This document shows positions 31,465 to 44,448 of a DNA stretch of 64,000 bases, in pieces. Each line of letters opens with the position of its first letter. Positions within the stretch are counted from its first letter, which is position 1. The DNA comes from Salinilacustrithrix flava (GTDB lineage Bacteria > Actinomycetota > Acidimicrobiia > Acidimicrobiales > Salinilacustritrichaceae). The translations under genes were made by a program, and so were the position numbers. The stretch spans positions 2,356,001 to 2,420,000 of the forward strand of contig NZ_CP133888.1 in assembly GCF_041228405.1 (NCBI RefSeq), in the 5' to 3' direction. Under the pieces are notes generated by a model. That model searched no databases. It saw only the letters and a list, made by a program, of their open reading frames with translations, and was not told where the DNA came from.

Positions 31465-33985
31465 CCCAGGCGACCCGGCCCATCTCGGCGCTGGCCGCCA
31501 GGTCGGGGTGGACCGGCAGCACGCGCACGGTGAACCCGTACCGGCCGGCCGCGTCGCAGGCGAACCCGCCGCGGTAGCGGACGTGGGCGTCGTCGACCCG
31601 CTCGACCTCGGTCATCGCGGTGGTGCGGGGGTGCTCGATCTCGTCGCCTTGGCCGACGATGCCGTGCACGAGCTGGACCTCGACGTCGTCGCCGGAGAGC
31701 GAGCCGAGCGAGACCACGGCCTCCACGACGCGCTCGTCCCCGATGCCCGGCACGGTGCCGTCGCTCTCGACGGAGTCGACCCGCACGTCGGGCCACCCGG
31801 CGACGATCCGGGCCTTCCAGGTCGTGATCTCCTTGGCACGGCGGTGGTCCTCGCCCCCCAGGTCGTCGGCGTGGGCGGCTGCGGGCTCGTACAGGGCCGT
31901 GGTGTAGTCCTTGACCATCCGCGATGCGGAGAGGAACGGGCCGAGCCCGGACAGGGTCGTCTTCATGCGTCGCACCCACCGGCGCGGGAGGCGGCCACCG
32001 GAGCGGTCGAAGTAGAGGGGGATCACCTCGCGCTCGAGCAGGTCGAACAGCGAGTTGGCCTCGATCTCGTCGCGCCGAGCGGTGTCGGCGACGTTCTCCG
32101 CCGAGGAGATGGCCCAGCCGTTCTCGCCGTCGTAGCACTCGTCCCACCACCCGTCGAGGATCGACAGGTTGAGCTGGCCGTTGAGGGCGGCCTTCATGCC
32201 CGAGGTGCCGCAGGCCTCCTGGGGACGACGGGGCGTGTTCAGCCACACGTCGCACCCGTGGTACATCGTGCGGGCGATGGCGATGTCGTAGTCGTCGAGG
32301 AACACGAAGCGGTGCCGGATGGCGGGGTCGCTGGAGTAGGCGACGATCTGGCGGATCATCTCCTTGCCCTGGTCGTCGGCCGGGTGGGCCTTGCCGGCGA
32401 AGACGAACTGCACCGGCCGCTCCGTGGACCCGAGGATGGCCTCGAGCCGTTCCCGCTGGGACAGCAGCAGCGTCGCCCGCTTGTAGGTGGCGAACCGGCG
32501 GGCGAAGCCGATGGTGAGGGCCCGCGGGTCGAAGACCTCGTCGGCCCAGGCGACGTCGGAGGGCGCCTGGCCCCGGGCGACGGCCGAGGAGCGGATCTTG
32601 TCCCGGACCAGGGCGACGAGGCGGTCCTTGCCCTGCTCCTTGACCCGCCAGATGTCGTTGTCGGTGGCGTCGTGGATGCGGGCCCACTCGTGGGCGCCGG
32701 CCTCGCCCCAGTGCGGGTGCACGTGCCGGGTGAGCAGGTCGTCCATCTCCGAGGAGACCCACGTGCGGGCGTGCACGCCGTTGGTGATGGCCCCGATCGG
32801 GACCTCCTCGACCGGGACCTGGGGCCACAGCGGCTGGAACATCTCGCGGCTGACCTCGCCGTGCAGCTGGGCGACGCCGTTGGCCCGGGCGGCCAGGCGG
32901 AACCCCATGACCGCCATGTTGAACCGGGTCTGGTCGGTGTCGCCGGGCTCGTGGCCGAGCCCCAGGAGCTGGTCCATGGTGATGCCGGCGTCGGCGGCGA
33001 AGCCGGCGAAGTACTTCTCGATGAGCTCGCGCGGGAAGCGGTCGATGCCGGCGGGGACCGGGGTGTGGGTGGTGAACACCGACCCGCCCCGCACCGCCTC
33101 GATGGCCTGCTCGAAGCTCAGGCCCCCGGCCATGAGCTCGCGGATGCGCTCGAGGCCGAGGAAGCCGGCGTGGCCCTCGTTGGTGTGGAACACCTGAGTG
33201 TCGAGGCCCAGGGCGCGCAGGGCGCGCACGCCGCCGATGCCGAGGAGCATCTCCTGGCGGAGGCGGTGCTCGCTGTCGCCGCCGTAGAGGCGGTCGGTGA
33301 CCGACCGCAGGTCGTCGTCGTTGTCGTCGATGTCGCTGTCGAGCAGGTACAGGTCGGTGCGCCCGACCTCGGCCTTCCACACCTGGGCGGTCAGCGTGCG
33401 GCCACCGAGGTCGACGCGGACCCGCGCGCCCTCCTGCAGGGTGAGCGCCATGCCGTACGGGTCGAGGTTCGGGTAGCGCTGCTCCTGCCAGCCCTCGACG
33501 TTGAGCGCCTGGCGGAAGTACCCGTTCCGGTACATGAGCCCGATGCCGATGAGGGGCAGGCCGAGGTCGCTGGCCGCCTTCAGGTGGTCGCCGGCGAGCA
33601 CGCCGAGGCCACCGGAGTACTGGGGGACGGCCTCGGAGATGCCGAACTCGGGGGAGAAGTAGGCGACGGAGCGCAGCGGGCTGTCGGCCCGGCCCTGGAA
33701 CCAGGCGTCCCGGGCCAGGTACCGCTCGAGGTCGGAGCTGACGGTCTCGAGGAAGCGCAGGAAGCCCTTGTCCTGGACGAGCTCGTCGAGGCGGTCCTTG
33801 CTGACGCTGCCGAGCAGCCGCACCGGATCGTGGACGACGGCGTCCCACTGGTCGGGATCGACCCAGCGGAACAGCTCGCGCGTCTGCACGTCCCACGACC
33901 AGCGCAGGTTCATGGCCAGCGCTGCGAGGGGTGCGAGCTCGGCGGGCAGGGTGGGACGGACAGTGAAGCTTCGGAGCGCCTTCAT
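31460..33985 (-). CDS. glgP: alpha-glucan phosphorylase (glycogen/maltodextrin phosphorylase, GT35)
   Basis: Releases glucose 1-phosphate from alpha-1,4-glucan ends. 841 residues: an N-terminal DUF3417-type domain (LPAELAPLAALAMNLRWSWD), a phosphorylase core with SPEFGISEAVPQYSGGLG and TNEGHAGF, and the PLP-lysine segment EACGTSGMKAALNG. This is the short alpha-glucan phosphorylase type of actinobacteria, without the AMP-site insertions of E. coli GlgP. ATG 33985 (MKALRSF) starts the conserved protein; longer upstream reading is shadow of glgE. The IS481 element begins at its stop codon. It is divergent from the glgE operon. Confidence 0.95.
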   Translation of the reverse strand: MKALRSFTVRPTLPAELAPLAALAMNLRWSWDVQTRELFRWVDPDQWDAVVHDPVRLLGSVSKDRLDELVQDKGFLRFLETVSSDLERYLARDAWFQGRADSPLRSVAYFSPEFGISEAVPQYSGGLGVLAGDHLKAASDLGLPLIGIGLMYRNGYFRQALNVEGWQEQRYPNLDPYGMALTLQEGARVRVDLGGRTLTAQVWKAEVGRTDLYLLDSDIDDNDDDLRSVTDRLYGGDSEHRLRQEMLLGIGGVRALRALGLDTQVFHTNEGHAGFLGLERIRELMAGGLSFEQAIEAVRGGSVFTTHTPVPAGIDRFPRELIEKYFAGFAADAGITMDQLLGLGHEPGDTDQTRFNMAVMGFRLAARANGVAQLHGEVSREMFQPLWPQVPVEEVPIGAITNGVHARTWVSSEMDDLLTRHVHPHWGEAGAHEWARIHDATDNDIWRVKEQGKDRLVALVRDKIRSSAVARGQAPSDVAWADEVFDPRALTIGFARRFATYKRATLLLSQRERLEAILGSTERPVQFVFAGKAHPADDQGKEMIRQIVAYSSDPAIRHRFVFLDDYDIAIARTMYHGCDVWLNTPRRPQEACGTSGMKAALNGQLNLSILDGWWDECYDGENGWAISSAENVADTARRDEIEANSLFDLLEREVIPLYFDRSGGRLPRRWVRRMKTTLSGLGPFLSASRMVKDYTTALYEPAAAHADDLGGEDHRRAKEITTWKARIVAGWPDVRVDSVESDGTVPGIGDERVVEAVVSLGSLSGDDVEVQLVHGIVGQGDEIEHPRTTAMTEVERVDDAHVRYRGGFACDAAGRYGFTVRVLPVHPDLAASAEMGRVAWA

Positions 33986-34060
33986 CGGCCCTGACGGTAC
34001 CGGTGCACCGTTCCGCGCCGTGCAGCCGCCTCCCCCGACCCGGTGCTCGGGCACCTGGCC

Positions 34061-34074
34061 GGGACCAATGACCC
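34061..34074. promoter_or_regulatory. DosR-like box GGGACCAATGACCC between glgP and glgE
   Basis: GGGAC-CAAT-GACCC, flanked by CC and GG, lies 43 nt before GTG 34118 and 75 nt before glgP. If glgE is leaderless, the box centre is at about -50, a position common for DosR activation. Confidence 0.5.
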
Positions 34075-34105
34075 GGAACCCGTTGTATCGGCGGGGGCAG
34101 TCGGG

Positions 34106-34111
34106 TAGGTC
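34106..34111 (+). promoter_or_regulatory. -10 element TAGGTC of the glgE operon
   Basis: GGGTAGGTCT ends 6 nt before GTG 34118; no ribosome binding site is visible. Confidence 0.5.
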
Positions 34112-34117
34112 TTGTCC

Positions 34118-36060
34118 GTGGCCACCCGGACTCCTTCTCTCGGCGCGATCGTGATCGACCAGCTCCACCCTGCGACTCCGGGCGGCGCCGGACGACCCAA
34201 GACCTCGGTCGGGGAGGCCACGCCGGTGCAGGCCCGGATCTTCCGAGACGGCCACGATCTGCTTGCCGCGCGCGTCAGCTGGCGCAAGGCCGGTGCCCGG
34301 AAGTGGAGCCGCTCCCCGCTGGCGCAGTCCGAGAACGACATCTGGGTCGGCAGCCTCGAGTGCAGCGACATCGGCCCCCACGAGGTCGTGATCGAGGCGT
34401 GGACCGATGTCTTCGCCACCTGGCGCAAGGAGCTGCGCCTCAAGGTCGGCGCCGACCAGGACGTCACCACCGAGCTCGAGGAGGGCGCCCGCATCCTCGA
34501 GCGCTTCGTCCCCGAGTGCTCCGGCAAGGGGCGCAGCCGGGTCGAGGACGCGGTGGCCGCCATCCGGGACGACACCGCCACGATGGACGTCCGGCTCAAC
34601 GCCGCCCTCGACGACGCGCTGGTCCCCCTCGTCGCCGGCATCCCCCACGAGGGCGACCTGACCACGAGCGACGCCATCCCGCTCTGGGTCGATCGCGAGC
34701 GGGCCCGCCACAGCGCCTGGTACGAGTTCTTCCCCCGCTCCGAGGGCGGGTTCAAGGGGTCCCTCGACCGCCTCGACGCCGTCGCCGACATGGGCTTCGA
34801 CGTCGTCTACTTCCCGCCCATCCACCCCATCGGCACCACGGCCCGCAAGGGCCCGAACAACACGCTCACGCCCGGTCCGGACGACCCGGGCAGCCCGTGG
34901 GCCATCGGCGGGCCCGAGGGTGGACACACGGCCATCCACCCCGACCTCGGCTCCGAGGAGGAGCTGCTGGCCGTGATCCAGAAGGCACAGGACCTCGGCA
35001 TGGAGATCGCGCTGGACTACGCCCTGCAGTGCTCGCCGGACCACCCCTGGGTCACGGAGCACCCCGAGTGGTTCCACCACCGCCCCGACGGCACGATCAA
35101 GTACGCCGAGAACCCGCCCAAGAAGTACCAGGACATCTACCCGATCAACTTCTGGCCCGAGGACGACGCCGACCGGGTGGCGCTGTGGGAGGCGTGTCGC
35201 GACATCCTCGTCCACTGGATCGACCGCGGCATCCGCATCTTCCGCGTCGACAACCCCCACACCAAGCCGGTGGCGTTCTGGGAGTGGTGCATCGCCGACA
35301 TCCAGGCCGAGCACCCCGACGTGCTGTTCCTCGCCGAGGCCTTCACCCGCCCGGCGATGATGTCCAAGCTGGCCGAGATCGGCTTCAGCCAGAGCTACAC
35401 CTACTTCACCTGGCGCCACGAGAAGGTGGAGCTCACCGAGTACGTGGAGCAGCTCGCCCACGGCCCCCTCGCCGACGTGATGCGCCCCAACTTCTGGCCC
35501 AACACCCCCGACATCCTCGGCGGCGTGCTGCGCCACGGGAACCGGGCCGCCTTCCTGCTGCGCTACCTGCTGGCGGCCACGCTCACCCCGAACTTCGGCG
35601 TCTACTCCGGCTACGAGCTGCGGGAGAACGAACCGGCGTCGGACACCAACGAGGAGTACCTGTACTCGGAGAAGTACGAGGTCAAGGACCGGGACTGGGA
35701 CCGGCCCGACTCGCTCGCTCCCTTCATGACCAAGCTCAACGCCATCCGCCGGGCCCACCCGGCGCTGCAGCAGCTGCGCGAGATCCACTTCCACCACGTC
35801 GACAACCCGCAGGTCATCGCCTACACCAAGGGCTCACGTGCCTCGGGCGACCTCGTGCTCGTCATCGTCAACCTCGACCCCGTCCACACCCAGGAGGCCA
35901 CCGTGCACCTCGACCTGCACGCCGTGGGGCTGCCGGAGTGGGAGCCCTACCGGGCCCACGACGAGCTCACCGGCGAGTCCTACGAGTGGCAGGGGAGCGC
36001 GAACTACGTGCGCTTCGAACCCGCCCTCGACCGGGTCGGTCACGTGCTGGACCTCTCCGC

Positions 36061-36064
<4 letters not shown>
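34118..36064 (+). CDS. glgE: maltose-1-phosphate maltosyltransferase GlgE (GH13_3)
   Basis: Transfers maltosyl units from maltose 1-phosphate to linear alpha-1,4-glucan. 648 residues: N-terminal beta-sandwich and helical insert (about 1-190), then the GH13 barrel with the nucleophile Asp in RIFRVDNPHTKP, acid Glu in FLAEAFTRP, and the GlgE-specific motifs PPIHPIGTTARKG and SPWAIGGPEGGHTAIHP. GTG 34118 is chosen from the -10 position; TTG 34112 is two codons earlier. It heads a four-gene operon with ATGA overlaps to treS. Confidence 0.97.
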
Positions 36065-39100
<3,036 letters not shown>

Positions 39101-39104
<4 letters not shown>

Positions 39105-41272
39105 GCATCGATCCCGACCTGCAACGCCTGGTGGAGGGCTTCCACCACGACCCCCACGCCGTCCTCGGCCTCCACGAGGGCGCCGACGGCCTGGTGGTCC
39201 GCGTCCGCCGGCCGGAGGCGAAGGCCGCCTGGATGGACATCGACGGCTCCCGCTGCGAGGGACGCCACCTCGTCGGCGGGGTGTTCGAGATCCCCGTGCC
39301 CCGGGAGCCCAAGGCCTCCGAGCCCGTCCGCGTCGCCTACGACCGCTTCGAGGTCGACGTCGTGGACCCGTACCGCTTCTGGCCCACGCTGGGCGACGTC
39401 GACCTGCACCTCATCGGCGAGGGTCGCCACGAGCGCCTCTGGGCCGTGCTCGGCGGCCGCCCCATGACCCACGACGGCGTCGACGGCACCGCCTTCGCCG
39501 TGTGGGCCCCGGCCGCCAAGGCCGTGCGCGTCGTCGGCGACTGGAACTCCTGGGACGGCCGGCTCCACCCGATGCGCGCCCTGGGTGCCTCCGGGGTCTG
39601 GGAGCTGTTCGTGCCCGAGGCCGAGATCGGCCACCGCTACCGCTACGAGATCGTCGGCGCCGACGACCAGCTGCGCCTCAAGTCCGATCCCCTGGCCACC
39701 GCCACCGAGATGCCGCCGGCGAACGCCAGCGTCATCACCCGCTCCGAGCACGCCTGGAGCGACGACGGGTGGATGGCCGCCCGACGCGAGAACGACCCGA
39801 TCAACGACCGGCTGTCGGTCTACGAGGTCCACGCCGGCTCCTGGCGCACCGTGCCCGAGGAGGGAGACCGGCCGCTGCGCTGGGACGAGCTCGCCGACGA
39901 GCTCGCCGACCACGTCACCGAGCTCGGCTTCACCCACATCGAGCTCCTCCCGGTGGCCGAGCACCCCTACACCCCCAGCTGGGGCTACCAGGTGTCCGGC
40001 TACTTCGCGCCCACGTCGCGCTTCGGCAGCCCCGACGACTTCCGGGCCTTCGTGGACCGCATGCACCAGCGCGGCATCGGCGTCATCGTCGACTGGGTCC
40101 CCGCCCACTTCCCCAAGGACGACTGGTCCCTCGGCCGCTTCGACGGCACCGCGCTCTACGAGCACGCCGACCCCCGCCAGGGCGAGCACCCCGACTGGGG
40201 CACGTACGTGTTCAACTTCGGCCGCAACGAGGTCCGCAACTTCCTCGTCGCCAACGCCCTGTACTGGCTCGAGGAGTTCCACATCGACGGCCTCCGGGTC
40301 GACGCCGTCGCCTCGATGCTCTACCTCGACTACTCCCGCAACGACGGCGAGTGGCTGCCCAACGAGCTCGGCGGCCGCGAGAACCTCGAGGCCATCTCGT
40401 TCCTCCAGGAGACCAACACCGTCGTCCACGGCGCCTTCCCGGGCGTGCGGATGATCGCCGAGGAGTCCACCGCGTGGGGCGGTGTGAGCCGGCCCGTGCA
40501 CCTCGGCGGCCTCGGCTTCGGCCAGAAGTGGAACATGGGCTGGATGCACGACACGCTCGAGTACTTCAAGACCGATCCCGTGCACCGCTCCCACCACCAC
40601 GGCCAGCTCACCTTCGGCTTCGTGTACGCCTGGAGCGAGAACTTCGTGCTGCCCCTCAGCCACGACGAGGTCGTCCACGGCAAGGGCTCGCTGCTGGCCA
40701 AGATGCCCGGCGACGAGTGGCAGCGCTTCGCCAACCTGCGGACGCTCTACGGCTGGATGTGGGGGCACCCGGGCAAGCAGCTCCTCTTCATGGGCTGCGA
40801 GTTCGCCCAGGAGCGCGAGTGGTCCGAGTCCCGCAGCCTCGACTGGCACCTGCTCGACGACCCGAGCCACGCCGGCGTGCAGCGGCTCGTCGCAGCCCTG
40901 AACCGCGTCCACGCCGAGCACCCCGCCATGTGGCGGCGAGACACCGAGCCGGCTGGCTTCGACTGGCTCGACGCGTCCGACGCCGGCCAGTCGGTGCTCG
41001 CCTTCCAGCGCAACGGTCGGGCCGACGAGGACGACCCGGTCGTGTGCGTCGTCAACTTCACGCCGGTCCCCCGCCACGGCTACCGCATCGGCCTGCCCCG
41101 GTCCGGGGCCTGGCGCGAGGTGCTCAACACCGACGACGACGCCTTCGGCGGCGCCGGCATCGTCAACGGCGACATCACCAGCGAGGACGTGCCCTGGCAG
41201 GGTCGCGAGCAGTCCGCGGTGGTCACGCTCCCGCCCCTCGGTGTGGCGTGGTTCGCACCCGAAAGCCCTTGA
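39101..41272 (+). CDS. glgB: 1,4-alpha-glucan branching enzyme GlgB (GH13_9)
   Basis: Introduces alpha-1,6 branches. 723 residues: an N-terminal CBM48 pair (HDPHAVLGLHEGADG and FAVWAPAAKAVRVVGDWNSWDG), the barrel with YEVHAGSW, HIELLPVAEHP, nucleophile Asp in DGLRVDAVASMLY, acid Glu in MIAEESTAW and LSHDEVVHGKGSL. The two carbohydrate-binding modules make it the long actinobacterial form. ATG 39101 has GGAGG 8 nt upstream. A strong hairpin at 41428 follows. Confidence 0.97.
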
Positions 41273-41427
41273 CGCGCCCGGGTCCGAGGCGCACCATCGG
41301 AGGTACAGAGCGAACGTCGAAGGGACGATCGCCCGGAGGATTGCCAGCGGTTCCGCCCGCCCAAGACAGCGCTGCGGCGCTGTGGCCACGGAGCACCGGC
41401 CGTGCAGCCACCGAGCATCGGTCCCAG

Positions 41428-41457
41428 GACACGAGCCCCCCGACGGGGGCTCGTGTC
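41428..41457. terminator. 13-bp perfect stem-loop after the glgE operon
   Basis: GACACGAGCCCCC-CGAC-GGGGGCTCGTGTC: thirteen perfect pairs with a four-base loop, 155 nt after glgB. There is no U run, as usual in high-GC actinobacteria. The 239-nt gap holds nothing else except the rhomboid promoter. Confidence 0.7.
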
Positions 41458-41497
41458 GCGTCTGCCCGACCGCAGTCCGGACCGGGGCGGACGCCGA

Positions 41498-41503
41498 TAC
41501 CGT
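41498..41503 (+). promoter_or_regulatory. -10 element TACCGT (leaderless type)
   Basis: GATACCGT ends 8 nt before GTG 41512. Confidence 0.5.
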
Positions 41504-41511
41504 CAGGGCCC

Positions 41512-42354
41512 GTGACGACCGAGGTCCAGACCTGCTACCGCCACACCGACCGGCGTGCCGGTGTGCGCTGCCAGCGCTGCGAGCGCCCGATCTGCCCGTC
41601 GTGCATGAACCAGGCCTCGGTCGGCTTCCACTGCCCCGAGTGCGTCAAGGGCGCCGGCCAGAAGGTCATCACCGCCCGCACGCTGCCCTCGTCGGCCAAC
41701 CCCGTCGTCACGACGGCGCTCGTGGCGATGAACGTGGCCATCTACGTCGTGTCCAGCCTCGGCGCCGGGCTCACCGAGCCCTCGTTCCAGGTCCAGCTCG
41801 ACTTCGCGCTCATCGGACAGGGCCTGTCCTCCGAGGGGCTGCTCGGCGTGGCCGAGGGGGAGTGGTATCGGCTGATCAGCGGTGGCTTCCTGCACGGCAG
41901 CCTGCTGCACCTCGGCTTCAACATGTACGTGCTGTGGATCCTCGGCAAGCAGCTCGAACCGGCCCTCGGTCGGGTGGGCTTCACGGCCGTCTACTTCGCG
42001 TCGATGCTGGCCGGTTCGCTCGGGGTGATGGTGCTCGATCCCGGCGCGCTCACCGTCGGCGCGTCGGGCGCCGTGTTCGGCCTGTTCGGCTACGCCGTGG
42101 TGGCCCAGTTCGTGCGCGGGATCAACCCGCTCCAGACCGGCCTCGGCGCCGTGATCCTGATCAACCTGGCCTTCACGTTCCTGGTGCCGGGCATCAGCAT
42201 CGGCGGCCACGTGGGCGGGCTCCTCGGCGGCCTGGCCGCCGGCGTGCTGCACGACATCGTGCGGCGCAAGCTCGGCGCGCCGCCCCAGGTCGGCATCGCC
42301 CTCGTCGCCGCCCTCGGCGTGGCGTGCGCCGTCGGCTCCGTCCTCGTCCTCTAG
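41512..42354 (+). CDS. rhomboid-family intramembrane serine protease with N-terminal zinc ribbon
   Basis: 280 residues. N-terminal B-box-like zinc module CYRHTDRRAGVRCQRCERP with later CPSC and CPEC pairs; then six or seven membrane helices with catalytic Ser in GASGAVFGLFGY and His in GGHVGGLLGG, plus the HGSLLHLGFNMYVLW loop. The zinc module is common in actinobacterial rhomboids and may bind substrate or partner. GTG 41512 is set by the -10 element. The stop shares CTAG with the convergent TetR gene. Confidence 0.92.
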   Translation: MTTEVQTCYRHTDRRAGVRCQRCERPICPSCMNQASVGFHCPECVKGAGQKVITARTLPSSANPVVTTALVAMNVAIYVVSSLGAGLTEPSFQVQLDFALIGQGLSSEGLLGVAEGEWYRLISGGFLHGSLLHLGFNMYVLWILGKQLEPALGRVGFTAVYFASMLAGSLGVMVLDPGALTVGASGAVFGLFGYAVVAQFVRGINPLQTGLGAVILINLAFTFLVPGISIGGHVGGLLGGLAAGVLHDIVRRKLGAPPQVGIALVAALGVACAVGSVLVL

Positions 42355-42941
42355 TCCTCGTCCGTCGCGCGCAGCAGGGGCTCGAGCAGGCGACGGAGGC
42401 CGAGCTCGTAGAGCTCCTCGGCCCGGTCGGGGGCCGTGCTCATGCCGGTGAGCTCGGTGAGCACGTAGCCGTGGACGGTGGCGTTCACGTGGTACGCCCA
42501 GTCGAAGGCCTCGTCCTCGCTCAGCTCGGGCCGGATCGCGTGCACGTGTTCGACCAGGCGTCGGAACGACTCGTAGCCGCGCTCCAGCGCAGCATCGCCC
42601 GGCAGGACGTCGGGGACGGCGCGCCCGAACATGACGAGGAAGCGGGTCGGGTTGTCGAGCGCCCAGCGTCGGTAGGCGCGACCGGACGCGCCGACGTCGC
42701 CGGAGGCGTAGGCCGGCGCCAGGGCGGCGTCGAAGGACTCGAAGCCGTCGATGAAGATGGCATCCACCAGGCCGGCCTTGCCGCCGAACCAGGTGTAGAC
42801 GCCGGTGGTGGAGCAGCCGGCCTCCTCGGCGATGCGGCGCACGGTGAAGGCGGCCTCGCCGTCGCGGGCGAGCACGGCCAGCGCGGCGTCGAGGATCGCC
42901 TGGCGCTGATCGGGGATCGGGGTTGACACGGCGGCAGCCAC
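42351..42941 (-). CDS. TetR-family transcriptional regulator
   Basis: 196 residues. N-terminal helix-turn-helix RQAILDAALAVLARDG ... FTVRRIAEEAGCSTTGVYTWFGGKAGLVDAIF (segments), C-terminal ligand domain of the TetR_C type. GTG 42941 is used; GTG 42929 (VSTPIPD) is an alternative. The start abuts two TAAC/GTTA palindromes shared with the divergent carotenoid oxygenase, so it probably represses both itself and that gene. Confidence 0.92.
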   Translation of the reverse strand: MAAAVSTPIPDQRQAILDAALAVLARDGEAAFTVRRIAEEAGCSTTGVYTWFGGKAGLVDAIFIDGFESFDAALAPAYASGDVGASGRAYRRWALDNPTRFLVMFGRAVPDVLPGDAALERGYESFRRLVEHVHAIRPELSEDEAFDWAYHVNATVHGYVLTELTGMSTAPDRAEELYELGLRRLLEPLLRATDED

Positions 42942-42954
42942 GTAACAATGTTAC
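42942..42954. promoter_or_regulatory. TetR operator copy 1, GTAACAATGTTAC
   Basis: Perfect 6-1-6 palindrome touching the regulator start codon. A second copy is centred 17 bp away. Confidence 0.7.
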
Positions 42955-42959
42955 GCCGA

Positions 42960-42971
42960 TAACAAAGTTAC
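42960..42971. promoter_or_regulatory. TetR operator copy 2, TAACAAAGTTAC
   Basis: TAAC-AAA-GTTA, same half-sites and spacing as copy 1, 21 nt before the oxygenase ATG. Both copies form the least GC-rich patch of the area. Confidence 0.7.
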
Positions 42972-42991
42972 GCAAGCGCCCAGGGGGACAC

Positions 42992-44404
42992 ATGACCGCC
43001 ACCGAGCAGCCCACCGAGCAGTCGGGGTACGGCAACCGCTACCTGTCCGGGCCCTACGCCCCGGTCACCGAGGAGGTCACCGCGTTCGACCTGCCCGTCG
43101 AGGGTGCGCTGCCCGAGGAGCTGGCCGGGCGCTACCTGCGCAACGGGCCGAACCCCATCGACGAGGTCGACCCGGCCACGCACCACTGGTTCCTCGGCGA
43201 CGGCATGGTGCACGGCGTGCGCCTGCTCGACGGCCGGGCCGAGTGGTACCGCAACCGCTACGTGGGCTCGCGGCACGTGGGCGAGGTGCGCGGCACGGGC
43301 GACGTGCCCGGGCCGAACTGGAACGACAGCCCGGGCGGGCCCAACACCAACGTCGGGGGCTTCGCCGGCACCACCTGGGCGATGGTGGAGGCGGGCGGCA
43401 CCCCGGTCGAGCTCACCTACGAGCTCGACACCGTGGGCCGCAACGACTTCTCGGGCACGCTCCCGGGTGCGTTCACCGCCCACCCCAAGCTGGACCCGGA
43501 CACCGGCGAGATGCACGCGATGGTGTACGCACCGGCGCAGTGGATGGACCACATCCAGTACGTGGTGGTCGCCCCCGACGGCACGGTGCGCAAGGCGCTC
43601 GACATCCCCCTCGGCATGACGATGCTCCACGACATGTCGCTCACCCAGCGCTACGCGGTCATCTACGACCAGCCCTGCACCGTGGACATCGAGCTGGCCA
43701 TGGCCGGTGACACCTTCCCGATGCGCTGGAACCCGGACTACGGGAACCGCATCGGCCTGCTGCCCCGGGAGGGTGCGGCCGAGGACGTCATCTGGATCGA
43801 CGTCCCCATCGGCTACGTGTTCCACCCGATGAACGCCTACGACACGGAAGGCCCCGATGGCTCCGGCAAGGTCGTCATCGATCTGTGCCGCTACGAGAAG
43901 ATGTTCGACCTCGACGTGCTTGGCCCGTTCGGCGACGGCGGCCACGCCACCCTCGAGCGCTGGGAGCTGGATCCGGTGGCTCGCACCGTGTCGACCACGG
44001 TGGTCGACGAGCGGGCCAACGAGTTCCCCCGGCACCGGGGGTCGCTCACCGCCAAGCCGTACCGGTACGGGTACTGCGCGTCGCCGTCGCTCGACGACGC
44101 CACGGGCTGGCCGACCCTCAAGCACGACCTGCAGACCGGGCAGCGCTGGGAGTTCGACCACGGGCCCGGCCGGGCCGCAGGGGAGCCGGTCTTCGTCGCC
44201 CGCCAGGGCGGCACCGACGAGGACGACGGGTGGCTGCTCACCTTCGTCCACGACCTCGGCAGCGGCGACACCGACTTCGTGGTGATGGACGCCACCGACC
44301 TCGACCGCAGCGACTACGTGGCCCGCGTGCGGCTGCCCCAGCGGGTGCCGCTCGGGTTCCACGGCAACTGGGTGAGCGATCGGGCGGTGCCGCCGCCCGT
44401 GTGA
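42992..44404 (+). CDS. carotenoid oxygenase family protein
   Basis: 470 residues of the RPE65/CCD seven-bladed propeller. The four iron-binding histidines can be placed in AHPKLDPDTGEMH, MLHDMSLTQ, VFHPMNAYD and LGFHGNWV. N-terminal RYLRNGPNP and DGMVHG are family signatures. Members cleave carotenoid or stilbene-type double bonds. AGGGGG precedes ATG 42992; an in-frame earlier start would run through the operators. Probably repressed by the divergent TetR protein. Confidence 0.93.
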   Translation: MTATEQPTEQSGYGNRYLSGPYAPVTEEVTAFDLPVEGALPEELAGRYLRNGPNPIDEVDPATHHWFLGDGMVHGVRLLDGRAEWYRNRYVGSRHVGEVRGTGDVPGPNWNDSPGGPNTNVGGFAGTTWAMVEAGGTPVELTYELDTVGRNDFSGTLPGAFTAHPKLDPDTGEMHAMVYAPAQWMDHIQYVVVAPDGTVRKALDIPLGMTMLHDMSLTQRYAVIYDQPCTVDIELAMAGDTFPMRWNPDYGNRIGLLPREGAAEDVIWIDVPIGYVFHPMNAYDTEGPDGSGKVVIDLCRYEKMFDLDVLGPFGDGGHATLERWELDPVARTVSTTVVDERANEFPRHRGSLTAKPYRYGYCASPSLDDATGWPTLKHDLQTGQRWEFDHGPGRAAGEPVFVARQGGTDEDDGWLLTFVHDLGSGDTDFVVMDATDLDRSDYVARVRLPQRVPLGFHGNWVSDRAVPPPV

Positions 44405-44436
44405 CGGCTGTCTCCTCGATCCGGGGTGGCGCGTGC

Positions 44437-44442
44437 CAGGAT
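44437..44442 (+). promoter_or_regulatory. -10-like CAGGAT
   Basis: CAGGAT ends 6 nt before GTG 44449, the same placement as the TAnnnT elements, with C for the first T. Confidence 0.35.
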
Positions 44443-44448
44443 CGGACC

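Noticed and set aside
33986..35797. Long upstream extension of the glgP frame
   Set aside because: The extra 600 codons lie antisense to glgE, and the conserved protein begins at ATG 33985.
41273..41511. Small gene after glgB
   Set aside because: Short frames there lack plausible starts, and the space is taken up by a strong hairpin and the rhomboid promoter.
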